DNA of 10,989 nucleotides, taken from assembly GCA_003641785.1 (NCBI GenBank), contig QNAO01000012.1:1-10989 (forward strand), read 5' to 3'. Of the stretch, positions 1 through 6,143 are shown one piece after another (the stretch's first letter is position 1; each line of letters opens with the position of its first letter). Origin of the DNA: Thermotogae bacterium (GTDB lineage Bacteria > Thermotogota > Thermotogae > Thermotogales > DSM-5069). A model generated the notes under the pieces. That model did no database searches, had not been told where the DNA came from, and saw only the letters and a program-made list of their open reading frames with translations. Made by a program: the position numbers and the translations under genes.

Positions 1-375
1 AACACGTGAATTGCCAATTATGATACCGTGGGCGCCGTGATCTCTCAGTTTCTTAACGAGAATATCCTCTCTGTCCATCTGTCTGAAGGAGTCCATCAGA
101 ATAACGAGGGCGTTGTTCCCAAGGAATTCCATAACACCTCGGGTTAATCTGCCGAAGAAAGGATTTGTTATATCCGGAACAACAAGTCCTACAGTCAGTG
201 TTGCCCCAGAAACCATGCTTCGGGCGTGATAATTTGGAGTGTATTTCAACTGCTCAACAACCGACAAAATTTTCTTCCTCTTTTCAGCACTGATGCGTCC
301 TTTCCCACTCAATGCCCTTGACACGGTTGATACAGAAACACCAGTTATTCTTGCTATGTCTTTTAGTGTAGCCAA
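1..375 (-). CDS. LacI-family transcriptional regulator, N-terminal part (runs off left edge)
   Basis: DNA-binding regulator that represses sugar genes until an effector sugar binds its C-terminal domain. The 125 visible codons hold a LacI helix-turn-helix at residues 4-23 (TLKDIARITGVSVSTVSRAL), a hinge at about 45-57 (YTPNYHARSMVSG), and the start of the periplasmic-binding-protein-like effector domain (TVGLVVPDITNPFF). The start is TTG at 375, chosen because GGAGGGGTGA lies just upstream and the protein then begins like other family members; an in-frame GTG nine bases earlier lies inside that ribosome site. The hinge residue that is usually Leu (ARSL) is Met here. It is the last visible gene of the importer/epimerase operon, 21 bases after the preceding gene, so it is probably autoregulated through the palindrome at 5907-5918. 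The C-terminal two thirds are outside the window, so ligand specificity cannot be read. Confidence 0.95.
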   Translation of the reverse strand, partial: MATLKDIARITGVSVSTVSRALSGKGRISAEKRKKILSVVEQLKYTPNYHARSMVSGATLTVGLVVPDITNPFFGRLTRGVMEFLGNNALVILMDSFRQMDREDILVKKLRDHGAHGIIIGNSRV

Positions 376-380
376 GAGTC

Positions 381-390
381 TCACCCCTCC
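381..390 (-). promoter_or_regulatory. Ribosome binding site deciding the TTG start of the LacI-family gene
   Basis: On the minus strand this reads GGAGGGGTGA, an almost ideal match to the 16S anti-Shine-Dalgarno sequence. It ends five bases before the TTG at 375, which supports that non-ATG start. Confidence 0.75.
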
Positions 391-396
391 GTTTCT

Positions 397-1266
397 TCAC
401 ATTTCTTCTGGAATGCCGAGCTCCTTGAGCGTGTTGCGAAGCCATGTAACGGATTTTTCAAGAAGAGGGCCTCCCTGTCCTTCACACTCGATACTCAATA
501 CACCAGAATAACCCGTATCTCTCAGAATTTTGAGGATCTCCTTGATATTCTCGGCATTGACTCCCTCACCAACAGCGGAATGACTGATACCAATGCCCGT
601 GTCATGACCTCGCATCGCTGCGGCTAAGCTTTTAGAAACATCCTTTACGTGTACGTGCTTTATTCTTTTCACAAAGCGCTTGCAGAATTCTACAGGATCT
701 TGGCCCGCGATGAAGCTGTTGCCTGTATCGAGGTTGAGACCAAGCCTTTCACTATCTACAAAGTTGAGCATCTTTTCGAGCAAATCCGGATTCGTTGTGA
801 AATAGCCGTGCACTTCTATATTGATGTTAATTTCGTATAGTTCAGCCGTCTCAACGATAGTTCCATAAGCTCTTTTCATCAGTTCAAGAGCTTGCTCGTC
901 TGTAAGGCCTTGTGGTTTCTTCAATCCATCCGTTGTTGCTATATTCGGGCATCCAGCAATTTTCGCCCAGGGTATAGACTTCAAAACATATTGAACTCCG
1001 TAGTACAAACCATTTTCACCAGATAACGGGTAAGCTGAGTCAATTTGAGAGAATTTGACCCCGTACTTTTCCATCAAAATCCTCATTTTCATTGGATCCT
1101 CGCTCAATGAAATGTGCGGAAAGTAGCCCAAACCATGAATCCATGAAACTCCCTCGATAACCCCTGCTTCAATGTTGTGGATATCGTGCTCCTGAGCCCA
1201 GGCAAGAGCCTTTTCAAAATTGAACACAGCGGAGTTAAACGCATCTGTGTGGAATCCTATCTTCAT
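397..1266 (-). CDS. Sugar phosphate isomerase/epimerase family protein (xylose isomerase-like TIM barrel), first of two
   Basis: A 289-residue protein of the AP-endonuclease-2/xylose-isomerase-like TIM-barrel superfamily, which includes ketose 3-epimerases, hydroxypyruvate isomerase and the inositol enzymes IolE and IolI. Members usually use a divalent metal to move protons next to a carbonyl. Candidate metal and substrate ligands occur in the expected order: E151 and H153 in NIEVHG, D180 in NLDTGNS, H204 and H206 in KHVHVKD, E234 in GEG, and E260 in LSIECEG. There is no signal peptide, so it is cytoplasmic. The ATG at 1266 follows GGGAGGGAT. It lies 17 bases after the second epimerase-like gene and 21 bases before the LacI gene, within the importer operon, so it should act on the imported sugar or its product. 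The fold and family are clear; the substrate is not, and assigning a ketose epimerase, an inositol enzyme or a hydroxypyruvate isomerase would be a guess. Confidence 0.9.
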   Translation of the reverse strand: MKIGFHTDAFNSAVFNFEKALAWAQEHDIHNIEAGVIEGVSWIHGLGYFPHISLSEDPMKMRILMEKYGVKFSQIDSAYPLSGENGLYYGVQYVLKSIPWAKIAGCPNIATTDGLKKPQGLTDEQALELMKRAYGTIVETAELYEININIEVHGYFTTNPDLLEKMLNFVDSERLGLNLDTGNSFIAGQDPVEFCKRFVKRIKHVHVKDVSKSLAAAMRGHDTGIGISHSAVGEGVNAENIKEILKILRDTGYSGVLSIECEGQGGPLLEKSVTWLRNTLKELGIPEEM

Positions 1267-1283
1267 GTTCGTATCCCTCCCTC

Positions 1284-2216
1284 TTAAAGGTTTCTCACAA
1301 TCTCTTCTCGTTCTCTGAAATAATCAACGGAATCTCTTACGAGCTGGTCCATGACATCTGTCTTACAAGGTTGAGTTGATAAAACATAAGGATCTGCATA
1401 AGGTCCAAGCGGTTCAAATGTGATGAATCTGTTTCCTTGATTCATTCCCACCAGATAGGCAGCCATTATTACCACATCCACGTTCATCATGCCCTTACCG
1501 GGAGCATCACGGTTGCTGTCGGCAACATGCAGATTTACAAGCCGCGATCCACACCTTAGAATCGCATCTCCTACGTGAGACTCCTCATTCAACATGTGAT
1601 ATGTGTCGGCATTTATGTGAGCAATGCCGGGGTGATCAACAGCTTCAATATACTGAAGGGCTTCGTCCACAGTATGAACAAGACTTACTTCCGCGGATCG
1701 TATAGGCTCCACTACGGCTTTTATGCCTGCTTTTTGAAAGTCATCTCCACAACGTCTCAAAGCTTGTGCGCTTCGCGTAAACTCCCGATCATCTACGGCG
1801 CGAGTTCTTCCAACCGCGCTCGGTACGACAATGAAGTAGCTTCCTTCCACCGCCTTTGTGAATTGTATTTCCTGCTTTACATATTTCACGGCATTATCTT
1901 GAATCTGAACATCAGAGCTGGCTAAATCACGGTCTAAAGGAAATAATCCACATACTCCAGACACGGTGAATCCATGTCTTTCAATGACCTTCGTGACAGT
2001 TTCTGGATCTTGTGATGGATCGCCCTTGAGTTCAACATAACTTAATCCTGCTTTTTTAAGCCTTATCAGCGATTGTTCTAAGGGCTCGATTCCAAACATC
2101 CAAATACTCCACGAAAGCTTCAGCTTCGAAGCGAATTTATCTGGATTGCACCGCTTTGCGGTGAGATACTGCTGTCGTATCGCTTGATCTCTTTGTTCAA
2201 AATTCTGAAGTTTCAT
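1284..2216 (-). CDS. Sugar phosphate isomerase/epimerase family protein (TIM barrel), second of two
   Basis: A 310-residue cytoplasmic TIM-barrel protein of the same superfamily as its downstream neighbour but clearly not a recent duplicate. Candidate metal-site residues are E170 in AVVEPI, D204 and H207 in HINADTYHM, H230 in VNLHVADSNR and E268 in ITFEPLG, a layout like D-tagatose/D-psicose 3-epimerases and IolE-like proteins. The reading frame is open up to 2294, but the ATG at 2216 is preferred: AGGAGGGC lies nine bases upstream, and the longer version would overlap the permease gene and add a sequence with no ribosome site. About 33 residues precede the first barrel strand (LKLSWSIW), a somewhat long leader. 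It sits 25 bases after the permease gene. With two epimerase-fold proteins in one operon, two successive isomerisations, or one isomerase and one dehydratase, are possible. The substrate is unknown. Confidence 0.88.
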   Translation of the reverse strand: MKLQNFEQRDQAIRQQYLTAKRCNPDKFASKLKLSWSIWMFGIEPLEQSLIRLKKAGLSYVELKGDPSQDPETVTKVIERHGFTVSGVCGLFPLDRDLASSDVQIQDNAVKYVKQEIQFTKAVEGSYFIVVPSAVGRTRAVDDREFTRSAQALRRCGDDFQKAGIKAVVEPIRSAEVSLVHTVDEALQYIEAVDHPGIAHINADTYHMLNEESHVGDAILRCGSRLVNLHVADSNRDAPGKGMMNVDVVIMAAYLVGMNQGNRFITFEPLGPYADPYVLSTQPCKTDVMDQLVRDSVDYFREREEIVRNL

Positions 2217-2223
2217 TCCTTTT

Positions 2224-2231
2224 GCCCTCCT
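2224..2231 (-). promoter_or_regulatory. Ribosome binding site deciding the ATG at 2216
   Basis: On the minus strand this reads AGGAGGGC. It lies in the 25-base gap after the permease stop codon, at normal distance from the ATG at 2216, and argues against the longer frame that begins inside the permease gene. Confidence 0.75.
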
Positions 2232-2241
2232 GTCCCAATGC

Positions 2242-3261
2242 TTAATCGGGTTTTCTAACCGAAAAATGCCCTTTTCTATAGGAGCTAAGAACACTCACAG
2301 CAAGAGAGGCTATTATCAAAATACCGAATGTTACCTCTTGAAAATACGGATTCACACGCATCATGTTCAAAGCATTAGATATTATTCCCATTAATAAAAC
2401 ACCGAAGAATGTACCCATGATATTGCCCTTTCCTCCTGTAAGGGGTGTACCGCCAATAACGACAGCTCCTATGGCCTTCAGTTCTATGCCACTACCCGTC
2501 GATGGCTGTGCAGCGCCAATTCTGGAAAGCAGAACAATTGCTGCAATACCCACAAAAAGACCATTGAGCAGAAACGTTGTTAGCTTGCTCCAAGTTACGG
2601 AAATACCCGAAAGATATGCCGCTGATGGGTTGCTTCCAACAGCATAGATTCTTCTTCCAAGTTTCGTATACGATAAAATAAAATGAACCACAAAATAGGC
2701 TACAATGCTGATGATAAAGCTCAAAGGCAAAATGTTCCACAAACGTGTTGTACCAATTGTTTCAAATTTTCCATAAATTGTCTGAAATGAACCTTTTGTA
2801 ATCGCCAGCGCGATCCCCCTGAACACGCTTGTGAAGGCAAGAGATGTTATGAAGGAGGGCGCTTTGAACACTCTGGATGTGGCCCCTACAAGAAAACTGT
2901 TAAAAATGGTTATAACAACCCCCACTACTACTGGTAGAAAGTAGCCCCAATCTGATCTAATCATCATGGCTGTTACACAGGAGGCTAATCCAATGCTGGC
3001 ACCCACAGAAATATCTATTTCACCGGAAATTAGAAGCATTGTCATTCCAGAAGAAATTATCCCCAAAACCGCAATTTGTTCCAGTATATTCATGAGGTTG
3101 CTGGTTGTGAAGAATCTAGGATTAATCATGCCAGTTATAATGGCAAGGGCTATCTCAACCATTACTAGGAAGAACCACTGATTCTTATATATGGGTTTCT
3201 TCGCTTTAGCAATTCTTTTTGGTTGAGTGGGTGAGTCACTGTGTTTTCTTTGGTTTCCCAT
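2242..3261 (-). CDS. ABC sugar importer permease, ribose/xylose (RbsC-like, CUT2) family
   Basis: Inner-membrane channel subunit of a CUT2 importer, expected to work as a homodimer with the double-ATPase encoded just upstream. It has 339 residues, with a basic cytoplasmic N-terminus (to about residue 27) and then a series of hydrophobic segments from about 29 to 325. Family landmarks are GEIDISVGAS at 80-89 (usually GGIDLSVG), AVGSNPSAAYLSGI at 207-220, which is the loop that docks the ATPase, and AIGAVVIGGTPLTGGKG at 263-279. The ATG at 3261 has GGGAGGGA upstream and lies 26 bases inside the 3-prime end of the ATPase gene, so translation of the two is probably coupled. The length is normal for the family. 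The substrate cannot be deduced from the permease; ribose, xylose, allose, psicose and inositol importers all use such subunits. Confidence 0.95.
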   Translation of the reverse strand: MGNQRKHSDSPTQPKRIAKAKKPIYKNQWFFLVMVEIALAIITGMINPRFFTTSNLMNILEQIAVLGIISSGMTMLLISGEIDISVGASIGLASCVTAMMIRSDWGYFLPVVVGVVITIFNSFLVGATSRVFKAPSFITSLAFTSVFRGIALAITKGSFQTIYGKFETIGTTRLWNILPLSFIISIVAYFVVHFILSYTKLGRRIYAVGSNPSAAYLSGISVTWSKLTTFLLNGLFVGIAAIVLLSRIGAAQPSTGSGIELKAIGAVVIGGTPLTGGKGNIMGTFFGVLLMGIISNALNMMRVNPYFQEVTFGILIIASLAVSVLSSYRKGHFSVRKPD

Positions 3262-4780
3262 TGGTCTTAGTCCCTCCCATTTTAGGATCTACACCAACAA
3301 AATGTCTTATTAAATCTTCCTCACGAACTCCAGAATTTTCTAAAATATCAACAAGGCAACCATCGCGCATGATAACTATCCGATCACTGAGTGAAAGAAG
3401 TTCAGGCATGTCTGATGACACCATTATGATGCTTTTACCGTTTTCCACGAGATGTGTCATGAGTTCATATATTTGTTCCTTTGCGCCTACATCTACACCC
3501 TTTGTCGGTTCATCGAAAATGTAAAGAACCGCGTCGTCCAACAGCCATCTTCCAATGATAACTTTTTGCTGATTACCTCCTGAAAGCTCTTCGATTTTCT
3601 GATCATCATCGGCAACTGAAATGGACAGTTTGTCTATCATATCTGCTGTGAGTAATCTTTCAGATTTTCTATCTATAATTGGGCCTCTGAAGACCTCATT
3701 GTGTACGAGAGCAGTGTTCTCAATAACGTTTCTTCCAGTGAGCACCCCATATTTTCGTCTGTCTTCAGTTATGAGACAAATTCCAGCACGTATAGCATCT
3801 CTTGGAGATCGTATCTTTACAGACTTACCGTTCAAAATGATCTCGCCGGAATCAGGCTTGTCTACCCCAAAAATCAAACTTACCATTTCACTCCGACCAG
3901 AACCTACCAAACCACCGATTCCAAGTATTTCTCCTTTTCGCACACTAAAACTCACTTCTTCAACGACTCCCGACTTCGCCATGTTCCTTATTTCTACTTG
4001 CACATCTCCTATTGGAACGTTCTTCTTAGAGTAAAACATTGAAGCATCTCTACCTACCATCTTTCTAATGACCATCTCCACATCTATCGACGATATATCA
4101 TAAGTTCCCATATCTTCACCATCTTTAAGGATAGTTACTCTATCTCCTATCTCAAATATCTCATCAAGGTAATGGGATATGTAAACAATGCCAATACCCT
4201 GATTTCTGAGATTCCTTATTATTTCCATAAGAGCCTCGGTTTCTTGAAGTCCCAAGGAGCTGGTCGGCTCATCCATAATGATTATCTTGGAATCTCGGTG
4301 CAGAGCCTTAACAATTTGGAGCATTTGTTTTTGTGAGGCTGAAAGTTCCTCTACCAATGAGCTTTCTGGCAAATCTATATGAAGAGCATCGATTGTTTCT
4401 TTGATTCTTTGAAACTGACGATACTTGTCTACAACGAATGGCAGGAAGCCAGTTTGTTCGCTTCCAAGAAAAACATTGTCAGCGACAGTGAGTGAATCGA
4501 CGAGCTCAGCGTCTTGGTATATTGTTGATATTCCCAGCTCTATCGCCTTACGTGGATTCATTGATCTAATAAGATTACCATTTATGTATATCTCTCCGTC
4601 TTCCGGAGTAATAGCTCCAGACAAAACCTTTATCAGAGTTGATTTACCTGCTCCGTTTTCACCAACCAGACAGTGAACTTCGCCTCGCTTGAGATCAAAA
4701 GACACACTGTCTAATACCTTATGGGTACCATATATTTTTGTTATATTCTCCAACCTTACGAGTGTCTCTGAATCTGTCAT
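3236..4780 (-). CDS. ABC sugar importer ATP-binding protein with two ATPase domains (RbsA/XylG/MglA type)
   Basis: Cytoplasmic motor of the CUT2 importer, 514 residues, the usual length. The N-terminal ATPase has Walker A GENGAGKST at 40-48, Q-loop Q89, a variant signature LSASQ at 146-150, Walker B with DEP at 170-172, and H-loop H203. The C-terminal ATPase has the degenerate Walker A typical of this family (GLVGSGRSE at 290-298, Arg in place of Lys), a good signature LSGGNQQ at 399-405, DEP at 423-425, and no switch histidine (VSSDMPEL). One competent and one degenerate site is the normal state for RbsA-like proteins and not decay. The ATG at 4780 follows GAGGTGG with six bases between. It lies downstream of the binding-protein gene, separated by a strong hairpin, and overlaps the permease gene by 26 bases. 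The family is certain; the sugar is not. Confidence 0.97.
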   Translation of the reverse strand: MTDSETLVRLENITKIYGTHKVLDSVSFDLKRGEVHCLVGENGAGKSTLIKVLSGAITPEDGEIYINGNLIRSMNPRKAIELGISTIYQDAELVDSLTVADNVFLGSEQTGFLPFVVDKYRQFQRIKETIDALHIDLPESSLVEELSASQKQMLQIVKALHRDSKIIIMDEPTSSLGLQETEALMEIIRNLRNQGIGIVYISHYLDEIFEIGDRVTILKDGEDMGTYDISSIDVEMVIRKMVGRDASMFYSKKNVPIGDVQVEIRNMAKSGVVEEVSFSVRKGEILGIGGLVGSGRSEMVSLIFGVDKPDSGEIILNGKSVKIRSPRDAIRAGICLITEDRRKYGVLTGRNVIENTALVHNEVFRGPIIDRKSERLLTADMIDKLSISVADDDQKIEELSGGNQQKVIIGRWLLDDAVLYIFDEPTKGVDVGAKEQIYELMTHLVENGKSIIMVSSDMPELLSLSDRIVIMRDGCLVDILENSGVREEDLIRHFVGVDPKMGGTKTNGKPKKTQ

Positions 4781-4810
4781 AGATTGCCACCTCGCAATAC
4801 CGTTTTAACT

Positions 4811-4838
4811 AAGCGGGGGCTTTGTTTAGCCCCCGCTT
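4811..4838. terminator. Strong intergenic stem-loop between binding-protein and ATPase genes
   Basis: Perfect 11-base inverted repeat (AAGCGGGGGCT ... AGCCCCCGCTT) with a 6-base loop, in the 71-base gap between the binding-protein stop (4852) and the ATPase start (4780). In the direction of transcription it is not followed by a clear T run, so it looks less like a full terminator than like a 3-prime-end stabilising or attenuating hairpin. Such structures commonly follow binding-protein genes and make that mRNA segment more abundant than the ATPase and permease part. The structure is certain; the role is inferred. Confidence 0.8.
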
Positions 4839-4851
4839 GTGAATATTAAAA

Positions 4852-5871
4852 TCAATACAAGCCAAGCGCGTTATATTCAGGAAAGTAGGTTTTTGTCAGT
4901 TCAATCCACACTGGATCAATATCCCACGGAACAACCTTTGTCTTATCGTTGATTGTTTCCGGCGTTATCGGAGTGTTCGGCAAGAGTATCTGCTGATCTG
5001 TTTCAGTTATAAGACCCTGTGTATAGGCGTGCAGTGCAAGAAACGAAACAAAACCTTCCCAACCTGGAGATGTTGAAATAGAATACTTAATGCTCCCTTC
5101 TTTGATGAGTTCAATGCCATAAGGAGCGCCATTTGTGGAAATAACCTTGATAGGATTGTTGAGAAGACCGCGGGTCTTCAGCATTCTCACAACAGCAGCA
5201 GCCATCTCTTCATTGAAAATGAACAGCACAGAAAAGTCGTACCCGGACTCAATCAAATCCTGGGCCTGATCCACCGCAACTGTTGGCGTGTATTTTCCAT
5301 CCCTGACAGCCACAATCTTATTTACACCAAGCTCTTCAACAAGTGGTTCGAATCTTTCACGAAACATTTGTACCGGAACATGTTCAAATAATCCCATAAT
5401 CGAGGCTATGTTTTCACCAGGATAGTTTTCAGCGATATAGTGAGCGACATTCTCTGCCATGCCCTTCCAGTCAAAATCGATACACGCAACCACGTCGTCG
5501 TCGGAAGCCAGCACCTGTCCCACATTATCTGTCACAACTAATGGAATTCCGGCTTTGGCACACTCTCGAGCAGCTATGAAAGCACCATTCGGGTTAAATG
5601 AAAAGATGCACATGCCGTCTACACCCATGTTTACCAGTGTGTTGATGTTCGAAATTTCTTTTTCTGTGTCATAGTCGGAGTTGAGGACTACCACTTCAAC
5701 GCCAGCCATCTCGGCTGCGTATTGGAAGCCCTCCACGTCCCTTCGATACCACGTGTCTGGTCCTGGTGTTACATAACCGTAAACGAGTTTCTTCCCAGCA
5801 AACAGCGTGAGACCGCTTAAAAGCAAAGCCGTCAAAACTGCCGAAACCAAAATTGTTCTGAACATTCGCAT
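4852..5871 (-). CDS. Sugar ABC importer periplasmic solute-binding protein (RbsB-like, type 1 fold)
   Basis: A 339-residue secreted binding protein that captures a sugar outside the membrane and delivers it to the RbsC-like permease. A type I signal peptide is evident: MRMFR, a hydrophobic stretch at about 7-24, and a probable cut after LFA at residue 25. There is no lipobox cysteine, so it is a soluble periplasmic protein. The mature part has the Peripla_BP_4 pattern: KLVYGYVTPGPDTWYRRDVEGF at the first strand with likely ligand residues W41, R43 and R44, TDN at 114-116, FIFNEE at 217-222 and STNGAPYG at 245-252. The open frame extends to 5922, but the ATG at 5871 is chosen because AAGGAGGGG lies six bases before it and the signal peptide then starts correctly; an ATG two codons later is a minor alternative. 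It is first in its operon, behind a LacI-type operator. The ligand is unknown. Confidence 0.95.
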   Translation of the reverse strand: MRMFRTILVSAVLTALLLSGLTLFAGKKLVYGYVTPGPDTWYRRDVEGFQYAAEMAGVEVVVLNSDYDTEKEISNINTLVNMGVDGMCIFSFNPNGAFIAARECAKAGIPLVVTDNVGQVLASDDDVVACIDFDWKGMAENVAHYIAENYPGENIASIMGLFEHVPVQMFRERFEPLVEELGVNKIVAVRDGKYTPTVAVDQAQDLIESGYDFSVLFIFNEEMAAAVVRMLKTRGLLNNPIKVISTNGAPYGIELIKEGSIKYSISTSPGWEGFVSFLALHAYTQGLITETDQQILLPNTPITPETINDKTKVVPWDIDPVWIELTKTYFPEYNALGLY

Positions 5872-5877
5872 TGCAAA

Positions 5878-5886
5878 CCCCTCCTT
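5878..5886 (-). promoter_or_regulatory. Ribosome binding site deciding the start of the binding protein
   Basis: On the minus strand this reads AAGGAGGGG, six bases before the ATG at 5871. It rules out the longer frame starting at 5922, which would cover the operator palindrome and put a charged leader in front of the signal peptide. Confidence 0.8.
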
Positions 5887-5906
5887 CTTGGAATCTGGAA
5901 AAACGC

Positions 5907-5918
5907 GCAAACGTTTGC
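5907..5918. promoter_or_regulatory. Probable LacI-family operator, perfect 12-base palindrome GCAAACGTTTGC
   Basis: The palindrome is perfect and centred on CG, the usual form of LacI/PurR/GalR-family operators (AAnCGnTT core). It lies 36 bases before the binding-protein start codon and just downstream of the candidate -10 element at 5934-5939, where a bound repressor would block initiation or early elongation. A LacI-family gene is encoded at the end of the same operon, so it is the natural binding partner. The palindrome is seen directly; the protein-DNA pairing is inferred. Confidence 0.75.
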
Positions 5919-5933
5919 TCACTAAACTACTTT

Positions 5934-5963
5934 ACTATGACATATTCATTACTGCAAGATCAA
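5934..5963 (-). promoter_or_regulatory. Candidate sigma-70-type promoter for the importer/epimerase operon
   Basis: On the minus strand TTGATC (5958-5963) and CATAGT (5934-5939) are 18 bases apart, each matching the consensus at four of six positions. An alternative -10, TAAAGT, lies at 5929-5934. Transcription would begin about 10-15 bases before the LacI-type palindrome. The elements are weak and the exact position is uncertain. The remainder of the gap between 5872 and 6143 shows no open frame worth calling, only AT-rich sequence and the hairpin at 6044-6072. Confidence 0.35.
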
Positions 5964-6043
5964 AAATGCCATAACCAACTGTCCTTAGAATTGCTCATGC
6001 TCAATTACAGCATTATTTCTTGACCCTTCTATCATAATTGGCT

Positions 6044-6072
6044 AAAAGCTCACTATTACATACAATAAGAGC
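6044..6072 (-). terminator. Possible rho-independent terminator after the hydrolase gene
   Basis: On the minus strand GCTCTTATT and AATAGTGAGC can form a nine-pair stem with one bulged T and one G-T pair around a 6-base loop, followed at once by TTTT. It is about 70 bases after the hydrolase stop codon. The stem is AT-rich and imperfect and the T run is short, so termination may be partial. It would separate the citE/citF block from the importer operon. Confidence 0.4.
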
Positions 6073-6143
6073 ATTAGCGGAAGACTCAGAAAAAACATTT
6101 TAATAGGAAGGACAAAGCACAATGTGAAGTGTGTGTTAACATT

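Noticed and set aside
290..298. Degenerate Walker A in the second ATPase domain taken as a sign of decay (residue numbers of the ATPase protein)
   Set aside because: GLVGSGRSE, with Arg in place of Lys, is the normal form of the second domain in RbsA/MglA/XylG proteins, so the protein is not a pseudogene.
2217..2294. N-terminal extension of the second epimerase-like protein (start at 2294)
   Set aside because: It would overlap the permease gene and has no ribosome site, while the ATG at 2216 has a strong one.
2492..2740. 82-codon minus-strand frame inside the permease gene
   Set aside because: It is an out-of-frame overlap with the RbsC-like gene and has no distinct features.
4013..4022. 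GAACGTTC palindrome in the ATPase gene as another LacI site
   Set aside because: It lacks the AAACGTTT core seen at 5907-5918 and is a short palindrome within coding sequence, most likely chance.
3621..4042. Plus-strand open frames of 113 and 137 codons opposite the ATPase gene
   Set aside because: They lie antisense to an unmistakable ABC ATPase with all motifs, have no ribosome site and resemble no known protein. They are shadows of the real frame.
3236..5871. Naming the importer rbsABC or xylFGH
   Set aside because: The family is clear, but the sugar is not, and no ribokinase, xylose isomerase or xylulokinase gene is present in the window to justify the name.
5872..5922. Longer N-terminus of the binding protein (start at 5922)
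   Set aside because: It would begin within the operator region, place a charged leader ahead of the signal peptide and lack a ribosome site. The ATG at 5871 has an excellent one.
5990..6020. TGCTCA repeats and small inverted elements in the gap ahead of the binding-protein gene, considered as a riboswitch or second operator
   Set aside because: The repeats are short and imperfect, lie upstream of the candidate promoter and form no convincing extended structure.
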